The notes beneath the pieces are model-generated. The model worked only from the letters and a program-made list of their open reading frames with translations, was not told the DNA's origin and searched no databases. This document shows positions 17,628 to 26,372 of a stretch of 64,000 bases of DNA, piece by piece (the stretch's first letter is position 1; every line of letters begins with the position of its first letter). Source of the stretch: Litoreibacter meonggei (GTDB lineage: Bacteria > Pseudomonadota > Alphaproteobacteria > Rhodobacterales > Rhodobacteraceae); the NCBI RefSeq assembly GCF_003663885.1, contig NZ_RCCE01000004.1, positions 1-64,000 of the forward strand, read 5' to 3'. Position numbers and translations under genes: made by a program.

Positions 17628-18106
17628 GTGTTCGCCTTAATATGCCGGATGCGGTCCAGCGCTCCTTGCAGGATAAACCCGGCGGCGACATGATCTATGA
17701 CCTCCGCGCGACGTTTTCGCGACGTATCCGCCTCTAAAAGCGCACGTTCGGCGGCGACGGTGGACAGGCGCTCGTCCCAAAAGGTGATCGGCACATCCGT
17801 CAGGCGCGACAGGTTGCGGGCAAAGGCGCGGGTCGATTGCACCCTTGGCCCCTCACTGCCGTCCATGTTCAAAGGCAGCCCCAGCACGATCCCCGCGACC
17901 GAGCGCTTCTCCATGATCGCCATCAAGGCGGCGGCATCCAGTCCGAATTTCTTGCGTTTGATTGTCTCCAGCGGGGTGGCGACCGACAGGAAGCTGTCGG
18001 ACACCGCTACACCCAAGGTCACCGTCCCCAAATCAAGCCCGACGACAGGCCGCATCGGGGGCAGGGCGGCGGCAAACGCCGTCATCTCGTCAAATATCTC
18101 GCCCAT
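17624..18106 (-). CDS. ruvX: Putative pre-16S rRNA nuclease / Holliday-junction resolvase homologue YqgF (RuvX)
   Basis: The 160-residue RNase H-fold protein shows GLDLGTVTLGVAVSD (first Asp), VLGLPLNMDGSEGPR and TFWDERLSTVAAERAL (second acidic site), with a C-terminal DHVAAGFILQGALD (third Asp). Family members are implicated in 16S rRNA 5' processing. The start at 18106 gives the usual family length; an open frame upstream to 18385 is not family-like and overlaps the soxB promoter region. The gap to soxB is a divergent promoter region of about 190 bp. Confidence 0.9.
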   Translation of the reverse strand: MGEIFDEMTAFAAALPPMRPVVGLDLGTVTLGVAVSDSFLSVATPLETIKRKKFGLDAAALMAIMEKRSVAGIVLGLPLNMDGSEGPRVQSTRAFARNLSRLTDVPITFWDERLSTVAAERALLEADTSRKRRAEVIDHVAAGFILQGALDRIRHIKANT

Positions 18107-18297
18107 ATGGTCTGCGCCTTTTTGCTCCGTTCCAGATAGGGGGAGCACCGCCCGAAAGTCCACACCTGCGTCACTTTTTGCCGCGCTTGGTGCTGGCGTG
18201 TCGCAAGCGGCGCGTGATATGCCGAAACCGATGGGACGCGCCCGCCTGTCCTGTCGCAAAACGGGCGCGACGCTGCCTCCCGAAGGGACCATTCGCA

Positions 18298-19542
18298 ATG
18301 AAACGCTATTCAGCTTTTGCCATCGCCCGCGAGGCGGCCCGCTTCCACTCCGGTTGGGAGCGCGCATGGCGCTCGCCCACGCCAAAGAAGAAATACAAGG
18401 TCATCATCATCGGTGCAGGCGGCCACGGCCTTGCCACGGCTTACTACCTTGGCAAAAACCACGGCATCACAGATGTCGCCGTGATCGAAAAGGGCTGGCT
18501 TGGCGGCGGCAACACCGGGCGCAACACCACGATTATCCGGTCGAACTACCTGCAAGACCCGTCGGCCGCGATCTATGAGAAGGCGCGGTCCCTCTACGAG
18601 ACCATGTCCCAGGATTTGAACTACAACGTCATGTTCTCGCCGCGCGGCGTGCTGATGCTGGCGCAAACCCACCACGAGGTGCGCGGCTACCAGCGCACGG
18701 CCTACGCCAACGCGCTTCAAGGCGTGAAAACCGAATTCATCGGCCCGCAAAAGGTCAAGGAAATCTGCCCGATCATGAATATCGACGGCCCGCGCTATCC
18801 GGTGCTGGGTGGTCTGTTTCAGGCCCGCGGCGGCACCGCACGTCACGACGCGGTGGCGTGGGGCTATGCACGCGCCTGCTCCGACATGGGCATGGACATC
18901 ATCCAGCAATGCGAAGTCACCGACGTGCGGCGCGAGGGCGGCGAAGTCAAAGGCGTCTCCACAACCAAGGGCGAGATTGACTGCGACAAGCTGTGCATCG
19001 TCGTCGCGGGCAATTCCGGCCATGTGGCGGAGCTTGCAGGCTTCCGGCTGCCAATCGAATCCGTCGCCCTGCAAGCGCTGGTCTCCGAGCCGATAAAACC
19101 CTGCATGGATATCGTCGTCATGGCCAACACGGTGCACGGCTACATGTCGCAAAGCGACAAGGGCGAGATGGTCATCGGCGGCGGCACGGACGGCTACAAC
19201 AACTACACCCAACGCGGCAGCTTCCAGCATATCGAGGAAACCGTGCGCGCGCTGATCGAGACCTTCCCGATGCTGTCGCGCCTGAAGATGCTGCGCCAGT
19301 GGGGCGGCATCGTGGACGTCACCGGCGACCGCTCCCCGATCCTGTCGAAAACCCCGCTGGGCAATTGTTTCATCAATTGCGGCTGGGGCACGGGCGGCTT
19401 CAAGGCTATTCCGGGGTCGGGCTGGGCGATGGCAGAGCTGGTGGCCAAAGGCCACTCGCCACTCACCGCCGAGTTCGGACTGGACCGCTTCAAAGAGGGC
19501 CGGTTCATTGACGAGTCCGTGGCGGCTGGGGTGGCACACTAA
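18298..19542 (+). CDS. soxB: Sarcosine oxidase beta subunit
   Basis: The 414-residue flavoprotein is the catalytic subunit of heterotetrameric sarcosine oxidase, which oxidises sarcosine to glycine with transfer of the methyl carbon to tetrahydrofolate. It has an FAD dinucleotide site VIIIGAGGHGLATAYYLG (about residues 35-52). The RGGTARHDAVAWGY segment (His183) corresponds to the region that carries covalent FMN in characterised enzymes, by family knowledge. GGAVDVTGDRSP-like sequence and CGWGTGGFKAIPGSGWAMAEL close the fold. The ATG at 18298 has GAAGGGA at 18282-18288. Unlike textbook soxBDAG operons, two tiny genes and a terminator separate it from soxD. Confidence 0.95.
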   Translation: MKRYSAFAIAREAARFHSGWERAWRSPTPKKKYKVIIIGAGGHGLATAYYLGKNHGITDVAVIEKGWLGGGNTGRNTTIIRSNYLQDPSAAIYEKARSLYETMSQDLNYNVMFSPRGVLMLAQTHHEVRGYQRTAYANALQGVKTEFIGPQKVKEICPIMNIDGPRYPVLGGLFQARGGTARHDAVAWGYARACSDMGMDIIQQCEVTDVRREGGEVKGVSTTKGEIDCDKLCIVVAGNSGHVAELAGFRLPIESVALQALVSEPIKPCMDIVVMANTVHGYMSQSDKGEMVIGGGTDGYNNYTQRGSFQHIEETVRALIETFPMLSRLKMLRQWGGIVDVTGDRSPILSKTPLGNCFINCGWGTGGFKAIPGSGWAMAELVAKGHSPLTAEFGLDRFKEGRFIDESVAAGVAH

Positions 19543-19635
19543 GATGTGTTGCGATCTTGGTCATAAGTTTAACGGGAACCAATTCTGGTTCCGACGGGTT
19601 GTGGTGGCGAAAGCAAACACCACAGGAGACCCGAG

Positions 19636-19884
19636 ATGTCACACTCTGACAACACAGAGCGCACGCACACCACCACCACAACAACGACTGGCGGCGGGGC
19701 CGGCATGGGCATTGTCGTCGGCGCGCTGGTCGTGGTTGTGGCGTTCCTCGCCTATGTTATTTTCTCCGGATCAGCTCCGTCTGGCCAGGATGACGTCAAC
19801 ATTACCATCGAAGGCGCAGGATCTGCCGTTGAAGGCGCTGCCGAGGCCGTCGAGGGGGCAGTCTCTGGCGACGCCAGTAACTGA
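19636..19884 (+). CDS. Small single-pass membrane protein 1 within the sarcosine oxidase locus
   Basis: The 82-residue product has a Thr-rich polar N-terminus (a run of seven Thr followed by GGG), one transmembrane segment (about residues 24-45, GIVVGALVVVVAFLAYVIFSG), then an acidic Ala/Gly/Glu-rich tail with repeated AVEGA units (SAVEGAAEAVEGAVSGD). ACAGGAG lies about eight bases upstream of the ATG. A hairpin (GTGGTG 19601-19606 / CACCAC 19618-19623) precedes the ribosome-binding site. I do not recognise a family. The layout matches the next small gene, suggesting related roles. Confidence 0.75.
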   Translation: MSHSDNTERTHTTTTTTTGGGAGMGIVVGALVVVVAFLAYVIFSGSAPSGQDDVNITIEGAGSAVEGAAEAVEGAVSGDASN

Positions 19885-20097
19885 TCCCCAACCAAGATCA
19901 ACTCTCTTTGACGGGCCGGTCGCGCAGACGCGCGGACGGTCCCAAATCGCCCTGAGCCGTGCGCAACCGGCAAAGCCCTGCGCATGTGTAGCACCCATTC
20001 CGGCTGCCCCCCGCCGAAACCGGCACCAAACCCCACACACCGTTGAGCCATGCGCCCAACCCGCCATGATGGACACCTCACCACAGGAGGTATTTCC

Positions 20098-20301
20098 ATG
20101 TCTGACTACACCACCCACAACGAAGGCGTCGGCACGACCGGCCTCGTCGTTGCCGCCGTTCTTATCGGCCTCTTCATCATCGTGCTCGCCATGCTGGGTT
20201 CCGGCTCGGTCACCGAAGGTGAAACCATGGTCGCGCCAGAATCGCTCGATGCTCCCGCTGTCACAGCGCCTGCAACTACGGTCCCTGCCGACGGCGGCTG
20301 A
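20098..20301 (+). CDS. Small single-pass membrane protein 2 within the sarcosine oxidase locus
   Basis: The 67-residue product has a short polar N-terminus, one transmembrane segment (about residues 12-33, TGLVVAAVLIGLFIIVLAMLG) and a Pro/Ala/Thr-rich acidic tail. The start is fixed by a strong ribosome-binding site (ACAGGAGG at 20082-20089). It shares the N-polar, single-span, low-complexity-tail layout with the gene at 19636. A strong terminator follows 31 bp after its stop and precedes soxD. No known family recognised. Confidence 0.75.
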   Translation: MSDYTTHNEGVGTTGLVVAAVLIGLFIIVLAMLGSGSVTEGETMVAPESLDAPAVTAPATTVPADGG

Positions 20302-20332
20302 TACTCAACACACTGTTTTCCTCCCCCATAAG

Positions 20333-20361
20333 GGCGGGTGCCACGCGGCACCCGCCTTTTT
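20333..20361 (+). terminator. Rho-independent terminator between the small membrane genes and soxD
   Basis: GGCGGGTGCC (20333-20342) pairs perfectly with GGCACCCGCC (20347-20356) around an ACGC loop, followed by TTTTT. It ends 24 bp before the soxD start, inside the presumed soxB-soxDAG transcription unit. It should separate or attenuate transcription into soxD. Confidence 0.9.
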
Positions 20362-20385
20362 CGCGTTTGTCCAAAGGAGCGCCCC

Positions 20386-20724
20386 ATGCTGATCCTTGAA
20401 TGCCCCTATTGCGGTGTCAAAGCCGAGGAAACCGAGCTGCATGGCGGTGGTCAGGCCCATATCAAACGCGAAACCGTCGGCTCCGATGATGACGCGTTCG
20501 AGCACTACCTGTTCACCCGCGCCAACCCGCGCGGCGTGCATCTGGAGCGCTGGCGTCACGCCAATGGCTGCGGCAAGTGGTTCCACGCCGCCCGCGACAC
20601 CACCACGCTGGAGGTCTTCGGCACATATCCCGCCCAAACCTTTGAGCCGCCCAAAGACATCATCGACGCCATTACCGCCAAACGCCCCGACTGGAGCTTC
20701 AAAAACTGGCAGGGCGCGACATGA
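20386..20724 (+). CDS. soxD: Sarcosine oxidase delta subunit
   Basis: The 112-residue zinc subunit of heterotetrameric sarcosine oxidase shows all four expected zinc ligands: Cys6 and Cys9 in CPYCG, His58 in RWRHANG and Cys62 in GCGKWFH. These agree with the Cys/Cys/His/Cys set of characterised delta subunits. The ATG at 20386 has AAAGGAG eight bases upstream. It is followed by soxA 70 bp later. The position directly after a strong terminator suggests either read-through control or its own promoter. Confidence 0.94.
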   Translation: MLILECPYCGVKAEETELHGGGQAHIKRETVGSDDDAFEHYLFTRANPRGVHLERWRHANGCGKWFHAARDTTTLEVFGTYPAQTFEPPKDIIDAITAKRPDWSFKNWQGAT

Positions 20725-20794
20725 CCCCATCATTGCTTCACAAATACCTCCCCCGGAGGGTCCGACCCTTCCACACAGACGAAGGCCCGAACTC

Positions 20795-23700
20795 ATGAGC
20801 ACCAGACTGTCCACCGGCGGCCGACTGCTGAACAAAGCCAAGCAGGTTAGCTTCCAGTTCAACGGCAAAACCATGCGCGGTTTCGAAGGCGATACCCTCG
20901 CCTCGGCGCTGCTGGCCAATGACCAGATGCTCATGGGCCGCTCGTTCAAATACCACCGCCCGCGCGGCGTGGTGGCGTCCGGCGCGGAAGAACCCAACGG
21001 CCTCGTCAATCTCGGCAAAGGCGGGGAGTTCGAACCCAACGCCCGCGTCACCACGACGGAGCTGTTCGACGGGCTGACGGCGGAAAGCCAGAACCACTGG
21101 CCCTCGCTTGAATTCGACGTGGGTGTGGTCAACAACTACGCCTCGCGCTTCATGCCTGCGGGCTTCTACTACAAGACCTTCATGGCTCCGGCGCCCGCGT
21201 GGAAACACGTGTTCGAGCCGTTCATCCGCCGCGCGGCGGGTCTCGGCAAAGCCCCCAAAGACCGCGACGCGGACCGCTACGAACATTTCTACGCCTTCGT
21301 CGATGTCCTCATCGTCGGCGGCGGTATCGCGGGACTGCAAGCGGCCAAGGCTGCAGGTGAGGCAGGTGCCAAGGTGCTTCTTATCGAGCAGACCGCCCAT
21401 TGGGGAGGCCGCGCGCCTGTCGATGGCGTTGAAATCGACGGTCAACCTGCTGACGCATGGATCAACGACGCCATCCAAACCCTTGAAAAGATGGACAACG
21501 TCTCCCTACGCATCCGCACCATGGGGGCGGGTGTCTATGACCACGGCTACGCGCTGGCCTATGAACGCCTGACCGACCACGCCCCTGCGCAAGATGCTCC
21601 GCGTCATCGTTTGTGGCGCATTCGTGCGGGCCAGATCATCACCGCGACAGGCGCGATCGAGCGCCCGCTGGCCTTCGCAGGAAACGATATCCCCGGCGTC
21701 ATGCTGGCGTCTGCCGTGCGCGACTACGCGACAAACTGGGCCGTCAGCCCTGGCGACCGCACGGTGGTCGTGACCAACAATGACGACGCCTACCGCACGG
21801 CGATCAACCTGAAACAGGCAGGACTTGAAATCCCCGCGATCATCGACGCCCGCCCGCAGGGTGGCGGCGCGCTGGCGGACGAGGCCCGTGCCTTGGGCAT
21901 CCGCGTCGAAAACGGGAAGGCCATTGCCAAGGTCAAAGGCTCCAAGCGGGTCACCGGCGTCGAGATTTGCGCCCATGCAGGGGAAGGCAACGCGCTGGAG
22001 CCGATTGACTGCGAAGCGGTCGCCATGTCCGGCGGCTGGTCTCCGGTGGTGCATCTGTGGTCCCATTGCGGTGGCAAGTTGGTCTGGGACGACGCGCAAG
22101 CCCATTTCCGCCCCAACCCCAACGCCGCCCCAAAAGACGCGCAGGGCGAGCCGTTCGTGATCACCGCCGGCATCGCCAATGGCGCGATGGACAGCACGTC
22201 CGCGCTGGCCGACGCCGATCAGGCGGGCAAAACCGCCGCCAAACGCACTGGTCACAAGCCCGCCAAGGCAGCGGCCCCGAAAGCCAACGCCCAAGACGAG
22301 GCTCCGATGCTGCCCGTCTGGAAAATGCCGCAAGGTGCTGGCTACAAACTGCGCTCCAAAATGTGGCTGGACTACCAGAACGACGTGAAGGTGTCCGATG
22401 TCCAGCTTGCCGCGCAAGAGGGCTACGAGAGCGTCGAGCACACCAAGCGTTATACCACCATCGGCATGGCAACCGATCAAGGCAAGCTCAGCAACATCAA
22501 CGGCTTGGCGATCCTTGCGGACAGCCTGAACGCGCCAATCCCGTCCGTTGGCACCACGACCTTCCGCCCGCCTTATACCCCTATCTCCATGGGCTCTATC
22601 GGCGGCGAGGCGCGCGGTGACATCTTCCAGCCGCTCAACCGCACGCCGCTCCACGCTTGGGGCGAAGAGAACGGGGCGTACTGGGAACCGGTCGGCCACT
22701 GGCGTCGCGCCTATTGCTACCAACGCAGCGGCGAGACGGTAAAACAAGCGGTGCATCGCGAGGTCAAGGCCACCCGTGAAAGCCTTGGCCTGCTGGACGC
22801 CTCCACCCTTGGCAAGATCATCGTCAAAGGACCGGACGCGGGCAAATTCCTCGACATGATGTATACCAACATGATGTCCAACCTGAAGCCGGGCAAATGC
22901 CGCTACGGCCTCATGTGCACCGAAAACGGCTTCCTCACCGATGACGGCGTGGTCGCGCGGATCGACGACGATACATGGCTCTGCCACACCACCACCGGCG
23001 GGGCCTCGCGTATCCACGGGCACATGGAGGAATGGCTGCAAACCGAATGGTGGGACTGGAAGGTCTACACCGTCAACGCGACCGAGCAATACGGCCAGAT
23101 CGCCGTTGTGGGCCCGAACGCGCGCAAGGTGCTGGAGAAGCTGGGCGGCATGGATCTGTCCAAAGAGGCATTGGGCTTCATGGAGTGGAAAGAGGGAAAA
23201 ATCGGCGATTTCGACGCCCGCGTCTTCCGTATCTCCTTCTCCGGCGAACTGAGCTACGAGATTGCCGTCCCCGCCAGCCAGACACGCGCGTTCTGGGACG
23301 CGCTGCACGAGGCGGGCGCAGAGTTTAACGCCACTGCATACGGCACCGAAGCGTTGCACATCCTGCGCGCTGAGAAAGGCTTCATCATGATCGGGGACGA
23401 GACGGATGGCACCATCATCCCGCAAGACCTTGGCCTGAACTGGGCGCTGTCCAAAAAGAAGGAAGACTACCTCGGCAAGCGTGCGCAGGAGCGGGTGCAC
23501 ATGACCGATCCCGACCGCTGGCAGTTGGTCGGCTTGGAAACCGTCGATGGCTCGACCCTTCCCGACGGCGCTTATGCGGTTGCGGACGGCACCAATGCTA
23601 ACGGTCAGCGCAACACTGAAGGTCGCGTGACCTCGACCTACCACTCGCCGACCTTGGGCAAAGGGATCGCCATGGGGTTGATCCATAACGGGCCGGACCG

Positions 23701-23806
23701 GATGGGAGAGGTGGTTGATTTCCCCAATCTCGACGGCTCTATCGTGCAGGCGAAAATCGTCAGTGCCGTGTTCTATGACCCCGAAGGGGAGAAGCAAAAT
23801 GTCTAA
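20795..23806 (+). CDS. soxA: Sarcosine oxidase alpha subunit
   Basis: The 1003-residue protein is the normal length for this subunit. The N-terminal domain resembles a ferredoxin-like Fer2_4 fold (about residues 20-100, SFQFNGKTMRGFEGDTLASA). An NAD+-binding Rossmann domain follows (DVLIVGGGIAGLQAAKAAGE, about 170-190). The C-terminal half is a glycine-cleavage T-protein-like folate domain (from about residue 600, with LGLLDASTLGKIIVKGPDAG and FSGELSYEIAVP). It accepts the methylene group on tetrahydrofolate. The frame stays open upstream to 20396 but that part overlaps soxD in another frame and is not coding. It overlaps soxG by 8 bp. Confidence 0.95.
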   Translation: MSTRLSTGGRLLNKAKQVSFQFNGKTMRGFEGDTLASALLANDQMLMGRSFKYHRPRGVVASGAEEPNGLVNLGKGGEFEPNARVTTTELFDGLTAESQNHWPSLEFDVGVVNNYASRFMPAGFYYKTFMAPAPAWKHVFEPFIRRAAGLGKAPKDRDADRYEHFYAFVDVLIVGGGIAGLQAAKAAGEAGAKVLLIEQTAHWGGRAPVDGVEIDGQPADAWINDAIQTLEKMDNVSLRIRTMGAGVYDHGYALAYERLTDHAPAQDAPRHRLWRIRAGQIITATGAIERPLAFAGNDIPGVMLASAVRDYATNWAVSPGDRTVVVTNNDDAYRTAINLKQAGLEIPAIIDARPQGGGALADEARALGIRVENGKAIAKVKGSKRVTGVEICAHAGEGNALEPIDCEAVAMSGGWSPVVHLWSHCGGKLVWDDAQAHFRPNPNAAPKDAQGEPFVITAGIANGAMDSTSALADADQAGKTAAKRTGHKPAKAAAPKANAQDEAPMLPVWKMPQGAGYKLRSKMWLDYQNDVKVSDVQLAAQEGYESVEHTKRYTTIGMATDQGKLSNINGLAILADSLNAPIPSVGTTTFRPPYTPISMGSIGGEARGDIFQPLNRTPLHAWGEENGAYWEPVGHWRRAYCYQRSGETVKQAVHREVKATRESLGLLDASTLGKIIVKGPDAGKFLDMMYTNMMSNLKPGKCRYGLMCTENGFLTDDGVVARIDDDTWLCHTTTGGASRIHGHMEEWLQTEWWDWKVYTVNATEQYGQIAVVGPNARKVLEKLGGMDLSKEALGFMEWKEGKIGDFDARVFRISFSGELSYEIAVPASQTRAFWDALHEAGAEFNATAYGTEALHILRAEKGFIMIGDETDGTIIPQDLGLNWALSKKKEDYLGKRAQERVHMTDPDRWQLVGLETVDGSTLPDGAYAVADGTNANGQRNTEGRVTSTYHSPTLGKGIAMGLIHNGPDRMGEVVDFPNLDGSIVQAKIVSAVFYDPEGEKQNV

Positions 23807-24365
23807 TGCTGTCAGCGCCTTGCAAGGCGCGACTTCCGAAGGCTTCGCGACCATCACCGAAGCCGGATTGCGCGGAATGATCACCCTGCGCGGCGATCTG
23901 TCGTCGGCGAAACTGAAAAAGGCGGTCAAATCCACCGCTGGCGTCGACGTCCCTGCGCAACGCGCATGCAACAGCGCGGGCGACAAGGCCGTCGCGTGGA
24001 TGTCTCCCGACGAGTTACTGGTGATGGTGCCCTATGCGGACGTGGTCGATGCCACCACGCGGATCGCCAAGGCGCTGGAAGGCGAGCATGCACTGGCCGT
24101 CAACGTCTCCGACGCGCGCGCCGTGTTCACCATCGAGGGCGCGGGCGCGCGCGAGGTGCTGGCCAAGCTGTCGCCGGTCGATTTGTCCCGCGAGGCCTTC
24201 ACCACAGGCATGTTCCGCCGCACAAGACTTGCGCAAGCTGCGGTGGCCTTCTGGATGCGCGACGAGACCACGTTCGAGCTGGTCTGCTTCCGCTCCGAGG
24301 CACAATATGTGTTCGACGTGCTGAGCATGTCGGCGAGGACGGGTTCTGAGGTTGGTTTTTTGTAA
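23799..24365 (+). CDS. soxG: Sarcosine oxidase gamma subunit
   Basis: The 188-residue protein matches the gamma subunit in length and position, last after soxA. The GCV_T-like fold is suggested by GLRGMITLRGDL, AWMSPDELLVMVPY, VSDARAVFTIEGAGAREVLAKL and DLSREAFTTGMFRRTRLAQ. It starts inside the soxA 3' end (GAAGGGGAG just upstream). The locus ends here without the glyA, purU or folD genes often found next to sox operons. Confidence 0.92.
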   Translation: MSNAVSALQGATSEGFATITEAGLRGMITLRGDLSSAKLKKAVKSTAGVDVPAQRACNSAGDKAVAWMSPDELLVMVPYADVVDATTRIAKALEGEHALAVNVSDARAVFTIEGAGAREVLAKLSPVDLSREAFTTGMFRRTRLAQAAVAFWMRDETTFELVCFRSEAQYVFDVLSMSARTGSEVGFL

Positions 24366-24404
24366 ACAGTCGTTACAAGTTTCAAATTATGTTGAAGGCG
24401 CCCA

Positions 24405-24962
24405 ATGAATTCGCAAGACTACACGAGGCACTGGTTCGCAGTCCGCGGGATATTGTCCTTTTGTAGTCCACACCTGCTGCGCCAAGTCGCTTACAGCTAT
24501 GAAACTGGAGGGCAGGAACCAGACGCCATTGCTCAAGCAATCTCTTGCAATGAGAACGGCCAGCGCAACGGCATGAAGAAAGCTGATAGATTTAGAAGAC
24601 CTCCGCTCAAGGGTTTGTTTAAGCTTCATTTTCAACCGACGGGTGGCAGATCGATTGGAGCGTTGGTAACCAACGTTTTGAACGAAACAGGACATCCCAT
24701 GCGAGAGAAAAGGATGGCTGCGTTGCTAGAGAAATACGAAGAGCAAGTTGTTGATCATCGGATACTTCACGAGGTGATTTCTGAGATGCTGGACGGAGGG
24801 TTAGATGATCGGTCAAAGCGAGGTCGGCTGACCGGTGATTGGGTAATTTTTGAAAAGGCGGGGAAAACGCGCAGATACTTGACCATTGCCACTCATGAGG
24901 AGCGGAATGACGATCAGGTTTACCATAGGGTAATTGCTGCACGTCAAGAAATGGATGCTTAG
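24405..24962 (+). CDS. Hypothetical protein, unrecognised
   Basis: A 185-residue frame with GAAGGCG about seven bases before the ATG. The first 56 residues look poorly organised, and an in-frame ATG at 24573 would give a 129-residue protein beginning MKKADRFRRPPLKGLFKLHF, which may be the true gene. The C-terminal part (LTGDWVIFEKAGKTRRYLTIA) looks like a small beta-rich domain. Base composition is visibly richer in A and T than the flanking sox and sodB genes, and there is no operon partner, which suggests lateral acquisition. No family assigned. Confidence 0.55.
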   Translation: MNSQDYTRHWFAVRGILSFCSPHLLRQVAYSYETGGQEPDAIAQAISCNENGQRNGMKKADRFRRPPLKGLFKLHFQPTGGRSIGALVTNVLNETGHPMREKRMAALLEKYEEQVVDHRILHEVISEMLDGGLDDRSKRGRLTGDWVIFEKAGKTRRYLTIATHEERNDDQVYHRVIAARQEMDA

Positions 24963-25108
24963 TATTATCCTCGTTTGGCCACGCCGCTGATATCTCATGG
25001 AACTACTTTGATTATTCGCGTGTTATCCAAACGAGCCTTGACCGCGCGGCCTTGGGCGCTCAGTTATAGCTCGTAGAATTTCTCACGTCCAAAAAGGGGG
25101 CCCAGATA

Positions 25109-25708
25109 ATGGCTTTTACACTTCCTGACCTTCCATACGCCCATGATGCGCTGGCGGATGCCGGCATGTCCAAGGAGACGCTGGAATATCACCACGACAA
25201 GCACCACAACGCTTACGTGGAGAACGGCAACAAGGCGATCAAGGGCACTGAATGGGAAGGCAAATCCCTCGAAGAGATCATCAAGGGCACCTATGATAAG
25301 GGCGCCGTTGCGCAAAGCGGGATTTTCAACAACATCTCGCAGCTGTGGAACCACAACCAGTTCTGGGAAATGATGAGCCCGGGAAAATCTGCAATGCCAT
25401 CCGAGCTGGAAACGGCGTTGAAAGACAGCTTCGGCTCTGTCGACAAGTTCAAAGAAGAATTCTCAGCTGCGGGCGCGGGCCAGTTCGGCTCCGGCTGGTG
25501 CTGGCTGGTGAAAGACACCGATGGCGGGCTGAAAGTTACCAAGACCGAGAACGGCGTGAACCCGCTGTGTTTCGGGCAAACCGCGCTTTTGGGCTGTGAC
25601 GTGTGGGAACATTCCTACTACATTGACTTCCGCAACGCGCGTCCGAAATACCTGTCCAACTTCATGGACAATCTGGTGAACTGGGAAAACGTCGCGTCCC
25701 GCATGTAA
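25109..25708 (+). CDS. sodB: Iron (or cambialistic Fe/Mn) superoxide dismutase
   Basis: The 199-residue cytosolic enzyme shows the Fe/Mn SOD fold and metal ligands: His in EYHHDKHHNAYV (about residues 25-36), His in LWNHNQFWEMM, and Asp and His in CDVWEHSYYIDFRN (about 159-172). Length and AGAGQFGSGWCWLV fit SodB. AAAGGGGG lies upstream of the ATG. A single-gene unit: a strong terminator follows at 25751. It detoxifies superoxide; it lies downstream of H2O2-producing sarcosine oxidase, but with the orphan gene between them. Confidence 0.95.
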   Translation: MAFTLPDLPYAHDALADAGMSKETLEYHHDKHHNAYVENGNKAIKGTEWEGKSLEEIIKGTYDKGAVAQSGIFNNISQLWNHNQFWEMMSPGKSAMPSELETALKDSFGSVDKFKEEFSAAGAGQFGSGWCWLVKDTDGGLKVTKTENGVNPLCFGQTALLGCDVWEHSYYIDFRNARPKYLSNFMDNLVNWENVASRM

Positions 25709-25750
25709 TTTGATTGGGCGCAGGCGCTGCCTGCGCACGACTTTGTTTGA

Positions 25751-25786
25751 AAAGGCCCCCAAGCGGATGCTTGGGGGCCTTTTGCG
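25751..25786 (+). terminator. Rho-independent terminator after sodB
   Basis: AAAGGCCCCCAAGC (25751-25764) and GCTTGGGGGCCTTT (25769-25782) form a perfect 14-bp stem around GGAT, ending in a short T-run. The A-tract on the left makes it potentially bidirectional, but no minus-strand gene ends here. Confidence 0.92.
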
Positions 25787-25878
25787 TGTGAGGTGAGCGT
25801 TAGCGAAGATGTGATTGGCGATGTGCGCAGGTCTCGGGCATGAATTTCTGAGTATTTATGACCAGCTGGAGATCAAGC

Positions 25879-26340
25879 ATGCGCATCTTGTTGAGTGTAG
25901 TTTTTTGTTTTTGGGGCAGCATTGGATTTGCCGATATGACGCCCCGTGACGGTTGGGTGGTTATCGAGACCACCAAACCCTACGGCCAGCTTGTGGATGA
26001 CGTGAAAGTGGCGGTGAAGGCCAACAAGATGGGGGTTGTGACCCAAGCGGGGCCAACGGCGGCGGCAAAGGCGCGTGGCATTTCCATTCCGGGTAACCGT
26101 GTGATCGGCGTGTTCAACAACAAGTTTGCTGTGCGTATTCTGGCCTTGTCCACGGCTGCAATGATCGAAGCTCCTATCCGCATGTATGTAACTGAAACTG
26201 ACGCTGGGGCGACGCTCAGCTACAAAACGCCGTCCTTGGTGTTTGCGCCTTATTTGGAGGAAGCGGGTCCCGATCTCGGGGCTGCGGCGTCAGAACTGGA
26301 CGTGCTGTTCAAAGCCATTGCCGAAGCCGCTGCCAGTTGA
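25879..26340 (+). CDS. Exported DUF302-family protein
   Basis: The 153-residue product has a signal peptide (MRILLSVVFCFWGSIGFA) and a DUF302-like domain (YGQLVDDVKVAVKANKMGVV, VIGVFNNKFAVRILALSTAA, ETDAGATLSYKTPSLVFAPY). The ATG at 25879 with TGGAG upstream is preferred over one at 25858, because it starts the signal peptide cleanly. Role unknown. The ThDP enzyme gene begins 32 bp after its stop, so the two may be co-transcribed. Confidence 0.82.
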   Translation: MRILLSVVFCFWGSIGFADMTPRDGWVVIETTKPYGQLVDDVKVAVKANKMGVVTQAGPTAAAKARGISIPGNRVIGVFNNKFAVRILALSTAAMIEAPIRMYVTETDAGATLSYKTPSLVFAPYLEEAGPDLGAAASELDVLFKAIAEAAAS

Positions 26341-26372
26341 TACCAGCGAATAGGCCTTTGAAGGAGACGGAC

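Noticed and set aside
19886-19960. Inverted repeat around GGGCCGGTCGCGC / GCGCGGACGGTCCC after the first small membrane gene
   Set aside because: Stem has mismatches and no T-run; could be chance in GC-rich DNA.
20396-20794. Upstream extension of soxA in the same frame
   Set aside because: It overlaps soxD in another frame and has a Pro/Ser/Ala-rich nonsense translation; the ATG at 20795 gives the family length.
21506-23986. 826-codon minus-strand open frame opposite soxA
   Set aside because: Product has no recognisable domain and mirrors the third-position GC bias of soxA; the plus-strand SoxA is complete with all domains.
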